This document shows, in pieces, positions 1-8,600 of a DNA stretch of 64,000 bases. How positions within the stretch are numbered: position 1 is the stretch's first letter; the number at the start of each line of letters is the position of its first letter. The position numbers and the translations under genes are program-made. This stretch comes from Synergistaceae bacterium (GTDB lineage: Bacteria > Synergistota > Synergistia > Synergistales > Aminobacteriaceae), in NCBI GenBank assembly GCA_018436595.1, contig JAHDLC010000026.1, forward strand, positions 35,139 through 99,138, given 5' to 3'. The notes under the pieces are model-generated. The model was not told the DNA's origin. It worked only from the letters and a program-made list of their open reading frames with translations, and did no database searches.

Positions 1-1
1 A

Positions 2-226
2 GGACTTAAGGCGGAGAACGCCCTCCCGGTAGCCGAGAACATTGTGAAGAGGGTTTCAGAACATGCAGTCTCCGTCGGCGGACACTCCATTCCTGTCACC
101 ATCTCCGTTGGCATAGCCTTCTTCCGCGACGGTGACAGGGGATATGAAGACGCCCTGAAACGGGCGGACAGGGCGCTGTACCGGTCGAAATCAGGGGGAA
201 GGAACCAGGCGAATATGGAAGAGTGA
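2..226 (+). CDS. Diguanylate cyclase (GGDEF domain), C-terminal fragment
   Basis: The reading frame is open from the window edge and stops at 226, so only the last 74 or so residues are present. They carry the characteristic end of a GGDEF domain: a V-T-I-S-V-G-I-A strand, then an A-D-R-A-L-Y-R-S-K helix and the G-G-R-N-Q tail. GGDEF domains make cyclic di-GMP from two GTP. The GG(D/E)EF signature and any sensory domain lie outside the window, so catalytic competence cannot be judged. Confidence 0.85.
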   Translation, partial: GLKAENALPVAENIVKRVSEHAVSVGGHSIPVTISVGIAFFRDGDRGYEDALKRADRALYRSKSGGRNQANMEE

Positions 227-230
227 CATC

Positions 231-260
231 TTGACCTTTCCTGATCCGTCATGGTAGACT
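231..260 (+). promoter_or_regulatory. Putative sigma70-type promoter of the thiol peroxidase gene
   Basis: TTGACC at 231-236 is followed 18 bases later by TAGACT at 255-260, about 38 bases before the tpx start codon. The -35 box is good and the -10 box moderate. This is an assignment by eye only. Confidence 0.4.
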
Positions 261-297
261 CATCTAACAAAGATTCTATTTCGGAGGTGAATATATC

Positions 298-810
298 ATG
301 GAAAGAAAAGGAATAACCACAATGAAGGGAAACCCCATGACCCTTGTGGGTCCCGAATTGAAGGCCGGAGACAAGGCTCCCGACTTTACAGTGCTTGATC
401 AGGCTATGGCCCCGAAGTCCCTGAAGGACTTCGAGGGCAAATTCAAGGTGATCTCGGTCACTCCGTCCCTGGACACTCCCGTATGCGACCTCCAGATCCA
501 CTGGTTCAACGAGGATGCGGCCAACCAGCCGGCAGACGTGGCTGTGCTGAACATTTCCATGGACCTGCCCTTCGCCATAAAGCGGTTCTGCGCCACCGGA
601 GGCATCGACAGGGCCGAAGCCCTTTCCGACCACAGGGACGCCTCCTTCGGAACCAACTGGGGCGTGCTGATGAAGGAACTCCGGCTCCTTGCACGGTCCA
701 TCTTCGTGGTGGACAGGGAGAACGTGATCCGGTACGTCCAGATCGTCCCGGAACAGACCACGGAACCCGATTACGAAGCGGCCCTGAACGCCCTGAAATC
801 GCTGATGTAG
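298..810 (+). CDS. tpx: Thiol peroxidase (atypical 2-Cys peroxiredoxin, Tpx)
   Basis: This cytoplasmic peroxidase reduces H2O2 and alkyl hydroperoxides using thioredoxin. The 170-residue protein shows the Tpx layout: a GDKAPDF segment, the peroxidatic Cys in TPSLDTPVC (Cys63) and the resolving Cys in DLPFAIKRFC (Cys98). Length matches the family (about 165-170). The ATG at 298 is preceded by GGAGGT at good spacing; an inner ATG at 322 (MKGNPM) would match E. coli-like starts but has no comparable ribosome site. The gene stands alone between its own promoter and a strong hairpin, as expected for an oxidative-stress gene in an anaerobe. Confidence 0.95.
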   Translation: MERKGITTMKGNPMTLVGPELKAGDKAPDFTVLDQAMAPKSLKDFEGKFKVISVTPSLDTPVCDLQIHWFNEDAANQPADVAVLNISMDLPFAIKRFCATGGIDRAEALSDHRDASFGTNWGVLMKELRLLARSIFVVDRENVIRYVQIVPEQTTEPDYEAALNALKSLM

Positions 811-832
811 AACATCTTCCCCCACCGGCAGT

Positions 833-870
833 AAACGGCGGGACCCGGAGAAAACCGGGTCCCGCCGTTT
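833..870. terminator. Bidirectional terminator between tpx and the chemoreceptor gene
   Basis: A perfect 16-bp inverted repeat (arms 833-848 and 855-870, loop AGAAAA) lies between two convergent genes. The arms begin with AAA and end with TTT, so either transcript would end in a short U run. Confidence 0.85.
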
Positions 871-892
871 ATTGCTTCGTTCCGGATGCCTG

Positions 893-1765
893 TCATCCTT
901 CCGCGCCGACAAGCTTCCTGGCCAGATCCTCCAGGACCGCCGAGACGGAGGCCACTTCCTGGCTGGACCCGGCAATCCCCTCGATGATGCGGGCCTGCTC
1001 CTGGATAATTTTCAGCAGGACCTCCGTGCTTTCGTTGATCTCGTAGGTGGAGGTGCGGAAATAGTCGAGGATGTCCCTGATATGCTTCGCCGATTCCGTT
1101 GACCGGACGGCGAGCTTTCTCACCTCGTCGGCCACCACGCCGAAGCCTTTTCCCAGCTCCCCGATCCTCGATGCCTCGATGGAGGCGTTGAGACCGAGGA
1201 GGTTCGTCTGCTTTGCCACCCCTTCGATGATGCCTACCACCTGTTCAGTGCTCGCCACCCGCTCCACGGCGGTTCCGGTGATGGAAATGAGGGTCTCCCC
1301 GGCGGCGCGCATCTCCTCCATCTGGCCGTTCATTGTCTGGAGGGCGTCGGCTATCTGGCTGGTGGTGGCCCGAAGGGTTTCCGACGTTTCCCGGATGGAG
1401 TTCTGCCGCTCCACGTTTTCCGCAAGGATGACGCAGCCCACGGCATCTCCCGAGGCGTCGAACACCGGCACGGAGTGGGCGATGTAAGGGATGCCGAAGG
1501 GAGACTCGTCCTTCCCGAACTCCTTGACTATAGGCCGTTTTTCCTTCATGCACCTGCGTCCCGCTGCCCCCTCGGCCAGAACGTCCCCCGGCTTTCTGCC
1601 GAAATTCAGGGTTCTTCCCGGAACGTAGGCGATGTAAGTATCGCCCTCGATGACGGCAAAACTCATGTCCCCGGGGATGAACCTGTGGATGATACGGGCC
1701 GCCCCCGCAAGGGCCCTCAGGGCCTCCAGGCCTTCAAGTGCAGGAATTTCCCTGATTTCGTTCAT
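893..1765 (-). CDS. Soluble methyl-accepting chemotaxis-type signalling protein
   Basis: A 290-residue protein with no signal peptide or membrane helix. Residues about 1-125 form a small sensory domain that I cannot name with certainty. The C-terminal half is a short chemoreceptor signalling domain with the hairpin tip (VAKQTNLLGLNASIEASR) and the G-FGVVADEVRKLA helix. It therefore probably reports a cytoplasmic cue to CheA/CheW. The architecture resembles the soluble Bacillus YfmS-type receptors. The ATG at 1765 is preceded by AAAGGTGGT; the frame remains open further upstream but without a start having a good ribosome site. No che genes are in the window. Confidence 0.85.
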   Translation of the reverse strand: MNEIREIPALEGLEALRALAGAARIIHRFIPGDMSFAVIEGDTYIAYVPGRTLNFGRKPGDVLAEGAAGRRCMKEKRPIVKEFGKDESPFGIPYIAHSVPVFDASGDAVGCVILAENVERQNSIRETSETLRATTSQIADALQTMNGQMEEMRAAGETLISITGTAVERVASTEQVVGIIEGVAKQTNLLGLNASIEASRIGELGKGFGVVADEVRKLAVRSTESAKHIRDILDYFRTSTYEINESTEVLLKIIQEQARIIEGIAGSSQEVASVSAVLEDLARKLVGAEG

Positions 1766-1888
1766 AGTGACCACCTTTCTCCGGCTGCCCGTCGGGTTTT
1801 CTTTATGTCCTATATTACAGGAACCTTTCCGCCGATAAAAGAGGATACAATAAACACCGGAAAAAAAAAGAGAGAAGGAGTGGTGCCC

Positions 1889-2689
1889 GTGATCGCGGAC
1901 ATGTTCGACTGTTTCTTTTTCGACCTCGACGGCGTGCTGTACGTGGGGGGGAAGACCACGCCGGCAGCTGCGGAGAGCCTGGATACGCTCCGAAGCATGG
2001 GAAAGGCCATACGGTTCCTGACGAACAACCCCACCACTCGGGTGCGGATCGCCGACCGCCTGCGGGGGCACGGCATCGCCGCCGAGATGAACGAGATCGT
2101 CACCGCCGGTTCGGCCACGGCGAAATACCTCGCCGAGCAGGGAATCTCACGGGCATGGGTCATCGGCGAGTCCGGCCTCCACAAAGAGGTGGAGATGGCG
2201 GGAATTCTGCCTGCAGGCGAAAAGGACTGCGAGGCCCTCGTCCTCGGCTGGGACGAGACCGCCACCCTGGCCATGGTCCGCCGGGCAGCCCTGGCCGTTC
2301 GGAACGGGGCGCTCTTCGTGGCCACGAACATCGACCGGACGTTCCCCACGGCGGAAGGCCCCGTGGCCGGGGTCGGCGCCCTGGTGGAGGCGATCCGCAC
2401 GGGGTCGGGCAGGGACCCTGTGGTGGTGGGCAAACCCTTTCCGCCCATGTTCACCGAGGCCCTTGCCTCGGCGGGATTTCCCGGGAACCGGACCGTCATG
2501 GTGGGAGACACGCCCGAGGTGGACATCCTGGGGGCCCACCGGGCCGGCGTCTCCGCCATCCTCATGGGCGACGCCCCCCTTTCCGGAGAGGGTGATTTCA
2601 AGTGCCCCGACGGCCGCATATCCTCCCTTCCGGACCTTTTCTCACCGGAAAGAACCTGCGGCCGGTGGTCCCTTCCGAGGACGGAGTGA
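1889..2689 (+). CDS. HAD-IIA family phosphatase (NagD/phosphoglycolate phosphatase-like)
   Basis: A haloacid-dehalogenase hydrolase of about 266 residues with all four motifs: DLDGVLY (nucleophile Asp), TNNPTT (motif II), VVGKP (motif III Lys) and GDTPEVDILGA (motif IV acids). The cap between motifs II and III has the size of the C2-type cap of NagD or p-nitrophenylphosphatase enzymes, so a sugar phosphate, phosphoglycolate or nucleotide monophosphate is a likely substrate. The start is chosen as GTG 1889, eight bases after AGAAGGAG; GTG 1880 and 1883 are possible alternatives. Its stop codon abuts the stop of the convergent histidine kinase with no spacer. Confidence 0.85.
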   Translation: MIADMFDCFFFDLDGVLYVGGKTTPAAAESLDTLRSMGKAIRFLTNNPTTRVRIADRLRGHGIAAEMNEIVTAGSATAKYLAEQGISRAWVIGESGLHKEVEMAGILPAGEKDCEALVLGWDETATLAMVRRAALAVRNGALFVATNIDRTFPTAEGPVAGVGALVEAIRTGSGRDPVVVGKPFPPMFTEALASAGFPGNRTVMVGDTPEVDILGAHRAGVSAILMGDAPLSGEGDFKCPDGRISSLPDLFSPERTCGRWSLPRTE

Positions 2690-5600
2690 CTATCCCTCAG
2701 GACCGCCGGGGGACCCCTTGGGGAGAAAGTCCCTCACACGGGCAGTGAAGCGGTCCAGCTCCTCTTCAAGGGTTTTCGCCAGGGGGAGAACTTCTTCAGC
2801 CGGGCATTCTTTCCGCAGGAGCTTCTCGATTTCCGCCGAGAGAGAGTGGATTTCCTCCAGGCCGAGGGTGAGTGACACTCCCCTGAGCCCGTGGGCACGA
2901 TGCCGCGCGTCTTCAGCCGTTCCCTTTTCCAGGGCGGCCGCTATCTCCCTGCCGTCCCGCCCGTGCTGGTCGGCGAACTGGCTCAAAAGGCCGAGAAAGA
3001 AGGGCACGTCTCCTCTCACCGACCGGAGGCCCGCCCGCACATCGAGGCCGGGCAGAGCATCCAAACCCGGGGGAAGGGCGTCAGGGCACTGACCCGATGA
3101 CGGCACTGCGGCGGATTCCCTTTCGGCAGCGGCCTGCCCGGAGCGAAGGCGGGGAATCCGTTCCATCAGCACCCGCAGAAGCCGGTCGGGTTCCAGAGGC
3201 TTGGACAGGTGAGCATCCATGCCCGCCTCGATGCACATTCTCCCGTCTTCCTCGAAGGCGTTGGCGGTCATGGCCACTATGGGGACCGCCTTTCCGCCGG
3301 GAAGGGCCCTGATGGCGCGGGTGGCCTGCAGGCCGTCCATCACAGGCATCTGCACGTCCATGAAGACCAGGTCGAAGGTGTCGGGCCCTTTCCTGAAGAT
3401 CTCCACGGCCTCCCGCCCGTCCCCCGCCACGGTAGTCTCTATTCCCGCGTGTTTGAGGAGGGCGCAGGTTACTTCCTGGTTGGTTTTGTTATCTTCCGCG
3501 AGGAGAACATGGATCTGCGGCATGTTGTCCCTCCAGTCTCCCCAGCCTCCGCTCCCCGGCTTGAAGAACTGGTCTCCCGCACCCGCGGCGGGCAGGTCCG
3601 CAAGGGCATCGGCCAGCCTCGAGGGAGTCACCGGTTTCGTCAGGAACCGACAATCCCCCGTTTCCTTTCCGGGAACGGCGTTGCCGAAGGGGAGGAGGAG
3701 GAGCACCTCCGGCATCCCGTCCCGCCGCAGGAGCCCTCTTTCCTCAAGGATTACCCCGGCGCCCGGCATCTCCCTTTCGAGAAAGAGGAGGTCCCAGGAG
3801 GCACCCCCCTGTCCGGACCGCTTCATTTTCTCCAGGGCGGCTGAAGTGTCCGGGGCTTCCACCGCCTGAATTCCAAGTTCCGACAGCATTCTGACGAGAA
3901 CGGTACGGTCTTCCGGGGATCTGTCGGCCACGAGTGCGCGCCTGCCGATAAACGGTTCCAGCCGGTCGCTCTTCTCCGGAAGGGAAGAGGAAATCCCGAA
4001 AGGGATCTCGAAGCTGAAGGTACTGCCCTTTCCGGGCTCGCTCTCCGCCCGGATCCTGCCGTCCATCATCTCCACGAGTTTTCTGCTGATGGCGAGCCCC
4101 AGCCCCGTTCCTCCGTATTTCCTTGTCGTTGCTGCATCGCCCTGCATGAAGTCGGAGAAAAGCCGTTCCACCTGCTCCTCTGTCATGCCTATGCCCCCGT
4201 CGCTCACGGCGAACCGGACAACAGCCGATGTATCCCGCCATTCGACCACTTCCGCCGTTATGGAGACCTCTCCCCCGTTGCTGAACTTGACGCCGTTGTC
4301 CACCAGGTTCAGCAGAACCTGGGCGAACCGGTTGCCGTCTCCCCGGAGAACGAGGGGGATGGACCGGAGATCCACCCGCAGGTTGAGCCCTTTTCCGGCC
4401 GCGTCCTCCGCCACGAGGGCGCATACCTGGTCGATGTGCCTGGAAGGCTCGAAATCCCGTATCTCCGGTTCCATGCGGTTTGCCTCGATCTTGGAAAGGT
4501 CGAGGATGTCGCTGACAAGTCGGAGAAGGTGGCGGGAGGCATCGAGAAGTCTGTCGGCGTGGTCCCGCTGGACTGTGTCCAGCGGCGAGTTTTTCAGAAG
4601 GTGGGCAAAGCCGATGACGGCGTTCAGGGGAGTACGGATCTCGTGGCTCATGTTGGAGAGAAAGGCGCTCTTCGCCCTGTTCGCCGCCTCTGCCCGCTCC
4701 TTCAGCTCGTTTGCCCGGGCGGTCTCGTGGGTGAGCTGCTCCCTGAGCATTCTGTCCGTTGAAATGTCGATAATGTACATAATCACGTGGGTCACCCTGC
4801 CGTCCCGGTCGAAGACCGGGTGACAGTATCTCCTGTAGTAGGCGTCGTTCCTGCCCTGGGAGGTCTCCTCCTGGAAGGGCAGTCCCGTCGACACCACCTC
4901 CCGCAGAGGACAGACCCTCTCCGAAGGGGAACAGGGATCCTCCGCGCCGAAGAACAGGTCGTGGCAGGTCCGGGCGCCCGGGCGGAAGGCCGCCGCGGCG
5001 TCGTTCTGTATCACGAGGGAATAGTCCGATGCGTCGATGACGCAAAACGGATAAGAAAAGGATTTGAGTATGGAAGTGAGGAAGCTTCGTTCCATGTCGA
5101 GCCTTTTCATGGCATTTTCCAGGTCTGCCGTTCTGTAGGCCACGAGGTTCTCCAGGTTCTGGCGGTACAGTTCGAGGCGCTGCTCGGAATTCACCTGGAG
5201 GGTGATGTCCCTCACGGTCCCCAGACCGGCGACGGGAACCCCGCCGCTGTCGAACTCCACCTCCGCCCGCTCCTCCACCCACCGGCTCTCGTTTCCGCGG
5301 AGGATCCTGTGGCGGAGAAAATAGGGCTCTCCCCGGAGGGTTCTTGCCCATCCTTCCTTTACTGTTGTCATGTCTGAAGGATGCACCAGGGAATAAAAGG
5401 TCTCGAGCGTGACGGGACTTCCGGAAGGGACGCCAAAAATTTTGTAGGTTTCCTCGGACCACAGAATCCTGTTTCCGGGAATGTCAATCCGCCAGTGGCC
5501 TGTCCGTGCCACTTCCTGGGCCTTTTTCAGGAACAGTTCGCTCTCTTTCAGCTTCTCGAGGGCATCGAGCCGTTCCCTGTTCAGGAGGACCATCCCCGCC

Positions 5601-6019
5601 TTTCCTGCGACTTCGCTGAGAAAGAGAGCGTCCTCATCTCTCCGGGAACAGTCTCCATCACTGTACTCCAGCCGGAAACAGCCAAAGGTCCGCCCGCCGA
5701 AGACGATGGGGCATCGAAAGGCAGACAGGGAAAGCCCGCCGGAACGTTTTTCCTCTCCCGGAGAAGGCACCCGGGATTCTCCGCTGTTCAGGCAGATGGC
5801 AACTGATTTTATGCCCATCTCCCGTTTCAGTATTTCCGAAAGATCCGATGCAAAAAGGGAAATATCCCCCGCCGCCACGGACGGCAGCGAGTCGATGCGC
5901 CCTATGATCCTGCCGTAGAGGGCAACCCGCCCGGCAAGAGAGGACTCCGCTCCGCTCCGTCCCCGCCTGCCCCTTTCGGTGCGGGAAAGGAAACGTCCCG
6001 GTGAAATGCCTTTTCTCAC
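2690..6019 (-). CDS. Hybrid sensor histidine kinase with PAS, receiver and HPt domains
   Basis: A soluble phosphorelay kinase of about 1,109 residues. Order: a GAF-like N-terminal region (about 30-160), a PAS domain (about 160-280), a coiled linker, a second PAS domain (about 310-425), HisKA with His459 in SHEIRTPLN, HATPase, a degenerate receiver (about 695-810), a complete receiver with Asp888 in LVFMDVQMP, and a C-terminal HPt domain with His1043 in RAHGLRG. In the first receiver the phospho-acceptor Asp is Glu748, so only the second should accept phosphate. No membrane helices are seen, so the signal is cytosolic. GTG 6019 is chosen because GGGAGGGTG precedes it; a GTG at 6043 lies beside an inverted repeat. 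No cognate response regulator is adjacent. Confidence 0.9.
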   Translation of the reverse strand: MRKGISPGRFLSRTERGRRGRSGAESSLAGRVALYGRIIGRIDSLPSVAAGDISLFASDLSEILKREMGIKSVAICLNSGESRVPSPGEEKRSGGLSLSAFRCPIVFGGRTFGCFRLEYSDGDCSRRDEDALFLSEVAGKAGMVLLNRERLDALEKLKESELFLKKAQEVARTGHWRIDIPGNRILWSEETYKIFGVPSGSPVTLETFYSLVHPSDMTTVKEGWARTLRGEPYFLRHRILRGNESRWVEERAEVEFDSGGVPVAGLGTVRDITLQVNSEQRLELYRQNLENLVAYRTADLENAMKRLDMERSFLTSILKSFSYPFCVIDASDYSLVIQNDAAAAFRPGARTCHDLFFGAEDPCSPSERVCPLREVVSTGLPFQEETSQGRNDAYYRRYCHPVFDRDGRVTHVIMYIIDISTDRMLREQLTHETARANELKERAEAANRAKSAFLSNMSHEIRTPLNAVIGFAHLLKNSPLDTVQRDHADRLLDASRHLLRLVSDILDLSKIEANRMEPEIRDFEPSRHIDQVCALVAEDAAGKGLNLRVDLRSIPLVLRGDGNRFAQVLLNLVDNGVKFSNGGEVSITAEVVEWRDTSAVVRFAVSDGGIGMTEEQVERLFSDFMQGDAATTRKYGGTGLGLAISRKLVEMMDGRIRAESEPGKGSTFSFEIPFGISSSLPEKSDRLEPFIGRRALVADRSPEDRTVLVRMLSELGIQAVEAPDTSAALEKMKRSGQGGASWDLLFLEREMPGAGVILEERGLLRRDGMPEVLLLLPFGNAVPGKETGDCRFLTKPVTPSRLADALADLPAAGAGDQFFKPGSGGWGDWRDNMPQIHVLLAEDNKTNQEVTCALLKHAGIETTVAGDGREAVEIFRKGPDTFDLVFMDVQMPVMDGLQATRAIRALPGGKAVPIVAMTANAFEEDGRMCIEAGMDAHLSKPLEPDRLLRVLMERIPRLRSGQAAAERESAAVPSSGQCPDALPPGLDALPGLDVRAGLRSVRGDVPFFLGLLSQFADQHGRDGREIAAALEKGTAEDARHRAHGLRGVSLTLGLEEIHSLSAEIEKLLRKECPAEEVLPLAKTLEEELDRFTARVRDFLPKGSPGGPEG

Positions 6020-6043
6020 GATCTCACCCTCCCTGCCGTTCAC

Positions 6044-6084
6044 CCGGCACGGCCCTTTTCGGGGGGAAAGGAGGACCGTGCCGG
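6044..6084. terminator. Inverted repeat between the exporter and kinase genes
   Basis: A 9-bp inverted repeat (CCGGCACGG at 6044-6052, CCGTGCCGG at 6076-6084) follows the exporter gene and precedes the kinase start. It may end or reduce transcription of the exporter operon. There is no clear U run, so the call is weak. Confidence 0.4.
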
Positions 6085-6092
6085 AACCAGAT

Positions 6093-7031
6093 TCAGCTCA
6101 GCGACGCCAGGAAATACCCGACGACGATGGACACAGCCCAGAGAAGCCCCCCGAAGAGCATACCCCCCGCTCCCGCCTTTTTCACCACGGAACGGTGGAG
6201 ACCGAACCCCACCATGTAGAGGGCCGCGGCCATGAACACCTTCCCCGCCGAGGCGAGGCTTTTGAAGAGGCCCGGGAAGGGAAGCACCGATGCGGCGGCC
6301 GACGCGAGAAGAAAGAGGATGATGAAGAGGGGCACCGAGAGTTTTCCCTTTTCTCCCTGCCGGAGGGAGAGGACAAAGACGATGGGGGTGATCCACAGGG
6401 TCCGGGTGAGCTTCATGATGGTGGCCGTGGAGAGGGACGCGTCCCCGAGAAAGGCGGCGGCCCCCACCACGGAACTCGTGTCGTGGATGCTGAGGGCGCA
6501 CCAGATGCCGTACTGTTCAGGAGAAAGAGAGACTATTTCGGCCAGCAGCGGAAAGGCGAAGAGGGCCACGGTGTTGAGCAGAAAGACCACGCCCATGGCG
6601 ACCCCGATCTCTTCGTCCCGGGCCTTCATCACCGAGGAGACGGCGGCTATGGCGCTGCCGCCGCAGATGGAGGTACCGAAGGTGATGAGTTTCATGGTAT
6701 CCCCGTCGAGGCGGAAGAACCGGAGCAGGAAATACCCCAGAGAGATGATCACGCCGAGGCTCACCGCCGTCTGCCAGAATCCCTGCCCGCCCACGGAGAT
6801 CACCTGCCCGATGTTCAGGCCGAACCCGAAGAGGACCACCGCCGTGTTGAGGGCGAGCTTCCGCATTTTCCCGAGGCCTGAAGGAGCCGCCGACGGTACG
6901 GTGTTGCTCACCGCCGCGCCGAGAAGCAGGGCAATGCCCACCGCCCAGGTTTTCGTGGCGGGCAGGAGGGCCAGAGCCACCACGACGGCGAGAAAGAGAA
7001 GAAACGGGACGTTCGTTCGTTTCAGTTCCAA
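6093..7031 (-). CDS. YeiH/UPF0324-family membrane protein, putative sulfate/sulfite exporter
   Basis: A 312-residue integral membrane protein with about nine to ten hydrophobic segments and the family hallmark GTSICGGSAIAA in the middle. The YeiH family (PF03601) is usually annotated as putative sulfate exporter, and relatives encoded beside sulfonate-degrading enzymes are proposed sulfite exporters. The start is a TTG at 7031 with GGAGGT eight to nine bases upstream. It begins only 6 bases after the stop of the PLP enzyme upstream, so the two are almost certainly co-transcribed; a link to the sulfur product of that enzyme is inferred. Confidence 0.85.
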   Translation of the reverse strand: MELKRTNVPFLLFLAVVVALALLPATKTWAVGIALLLGAAVSNTVPSAAPSGLGKMRKLALNTAVVLFGFGLNIGQVISVGGQGFWQTAVSLGVIISLGYFLLRFFRLDGDTMKLITFGTSICGGSAIAAVSSVMKARDEEIGVAMGVVFLLNTVALFAFPLLAEIVSLSPEQYGIWCALSIHDTSSVVGAAAFLGDASLSTATIMKLTRTLWITPIVFVLSLRQGEKGKLSVPLFIILFLLASAAASVLPFPGLFKSLASAGKVFMAAALYMVGFGLHRSVVKKAGAGGMLFGGLLWAVSIVVGYFLASLS

Positions 7032-7037
7032 AAGTGA

Positions 7038-8063
7038 CTACCTCCGCCCGTCCTCCGGAAACAGTTCCGGATCGAAATACTTCTGGTAGTGGAAGAGGGC
7101 GGGCACTCCCCCTGTGTGGAGGAAGAGAACCCGTTCCCCCTTTTTGCAGAATCCCTGCCCGATAAGGTCAAGCATTCCGGCGAAGGCCTTTCCGGTATAC
7201 ACGGGATCGAGCAGGATGGATTCCATCCGGGACAGCAGGACCACCGTCTTCGTCATGGCGGGGGTAGGCAGGGAATACCCTTCGCCCACGTAGCCGTCGA
7301 AGCACTGGATGAGGCCGCCGGGGAGAGGTTCTTCGATCCCGAGAAGGGCGGCCGTCTCGCGGGCGACCTTCTCCACGAGAGGAACCTGCAGCGAGTTCGG
7401 ACGGCTGATGTTGATTCCCGCGAGGGGAATTCCCGAACGGTTTGCCCAGAGTCCCACGGCCAGGCCCGCATGGGTGCCGGAGCTGCCGCTGGTGGTAAAG
7501 ACCCTGTCGAAGGAAACGCCCTTCCGGAAAGACTGGGAGAGAATCTCCTCGGCGCAGGCCACGTAGCCCAGGGCTCCCACGGCGTTTGATCCGCCGCCGG
7601 GAATGATGTAGGGTTTCCTGCCCGACGCCCTGAGTTCCGCCGCTGTCTTTTCCATTTCGGCGGTCATGTCGGCTCCCGCGGGAACCACCCGGATGGAGTC
7701 CACTCCCATGAGCTGGAAGAGGAACATGTTTCCCGATGCTCTGTCGGAATAGGTGCCGGGGACCCGCTCCTCGATGAGAAAGTGGCATTCCATGCCCTCT
7801 TTGCGGGCTGCGGCGAGGGTGAGACGGCAGTGGTTCGACTGGGGGGCGCCGCAGGTGATGACGGCGTCAGATCCCTTCTCCAGGGCATCGGCCATGAGGA
7901 ATTCGAGCTTCCTGGTCTTGTTGCCCCCGGGGAAGAACCCCAGAAAATCATCTCTTTTGATCCATATCTCGGGGCCGTCAAGATAAGCGGACAGCCTGTC
8001 GAGCCTTTCCAGGGGCGTTTCTCCTTCGGTGTACCTGCGGCGGGGAAAACGGGCGAGATTCAC
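7038..8063 (-). CDS. D-cysteine desulfhydrase / L-cysteate sulfo-lyase family PLP enzyme
   Basis: This 341-residue fold-type II PLP enzyme belongs to the ACC deaminase/D-cysteine desulfhydrase group. The PLP lysine lies in PGGNKTRKLEF, and the Asn/His motif in GAPQSNHCR is typical. Family members split D-cysteine (to pyruvate, H2S, NH3), L-cysteate (to pyruvate, sulfite, NH3) or ACC. The partner 6 bases downstream is a YeiH-type exporter, an arrangement reported for cuyA/cuyZ in cysteate degradation, which tips the balance toward a sulfonate substrate. DcyD-type activity remains equally compatible with the protein alone. The GTG start has AAAGGAGC upstream. Confidence 0.82.
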   Translation of the reverse strand: MNLARFPRRRYTEGETPLERLDRLSAYLDGPEIWIKRDDFLGFFPGGNKTRKLEFLMADALEKGSDAVITCGAPQSNHCRLTLAAARKEGMECHFLIEERVPGTYSDRASGNMFLFQLMGVDSIRVVPAGADMTAEMEKTAAELRASGRKPYIIPGGGSNAVGALGYVACAEEILSQSFRKGVSFDRVFTTSGSSGTHAGLAVGLWANRSGIPLAGINISRPNSLQVPLVEKVARETAALLGIEEPLPGGLIQCFDGYVGEGYSLPTPAMTKTVVLLSRMESILLDPVYTGKAFAGMLDLIGQGFCKKGERVLFLHTGGVPALFHYQKYFDPELFPEDGRR

Positions 8064-8136
8064 TTTTATCCAGCTCCTTTAATAAAAATCGAATCTGTCA
8101 TAAACAGTATACCTTACGGAGGAACAAAAAGAAAAA

Positions 8137-8164
8137 CGTCCCTCCCGGACAGCCGGGAGAGACG
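8137..8164 (-). terminator. Terminator of the first SSB-like gene
   Basis: A near-perfect 12-bp hairpin (arms 8137-8148 and 8153-8164, one G-T type mismatch) is followed on the leftward transcript by a U-rich run (GTTTTTCTTTTTG). It lies just downstream of the gene at 8190-8492. Confidence 0.75.
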
Positions 8165-8189
8165 CCGAACGATGCTCGTACAGGAGGAG

Positions 8190-8492
8190 CTAGGCCGCCC
8201 CTTCCTCCAGGGTTTCCGCGAGGATGTACATCTCGCCGCTTCCGCTGGAGGTCTGAAGCCGGCCCGTGATCCGCACCGGGGAGCCTTCGCCCTTTCCGCG
8301 GAGCCATTCCTGAAGGGGGGCATCAAAAACCCGGACGGGGAGGAAACTCGTCCGCTCCACGCCGTCATACCCGACGCTGGGATGCTTCAGGGAAAATCTC
8401 AGGTAGACGCCGTTCCGGTTTCTTCCGGCCATGTCGCCCTTGGGAAGGTGGATCGAGCCGGTGACCGTGACAGAATTCTCGAAGTTCAACAA
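8190..8492 (-). CDS. Small SSB-like OB-fold protein
   Basis: A 100-residue protein resembling the OB-fold core of single-stranded DNA-binding proteins: N-terminal VTVTGSIHLP strand, a central LRFSLKH strand, and PVRITGRLQ followed by GSGEMYI near the end. It lacks the long acidic, DF-ending C-terminal tail of canonical SSB. The start is TTG 8492 with AAGGAG about nine bases upstream. A paralogue (14398-14691) ends with the same GSGEMYI motif. Function is unknown: it may bind DNA or be a repurposed OB domain. Confidence 0.6.
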   Translation of the reverse strand: MLNFENSVTVTGSIHLPKGDMAGRNRNGVYLRFSLKHPSVGYDGVERTSFLPVRVFDAPLQEWLRGKGEGSPVRITGRLQTSSGSGEMYILAETLEEGAA

Positions 8493-8600
8493 AAATCCAA
8501 CTCCTTGCTCGTTATTGATCCCCCGTCATGGAGGGGTGAAGGAACGATACCACTCTTTGCCCTTTTTCGCAAATTTTTCTTTATTCCCTAAATCCGCTGG

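Noticed and set aside
3744..5462. A 572-codon open frame on the minus strand inside the histidine kinase
   Set aside because: Same strand, different frame from the kinase; Pro/Arg/Gly-rich translation with no ribosome site. It is not evidence of a frameshift because the kinase frame is intact throughout.
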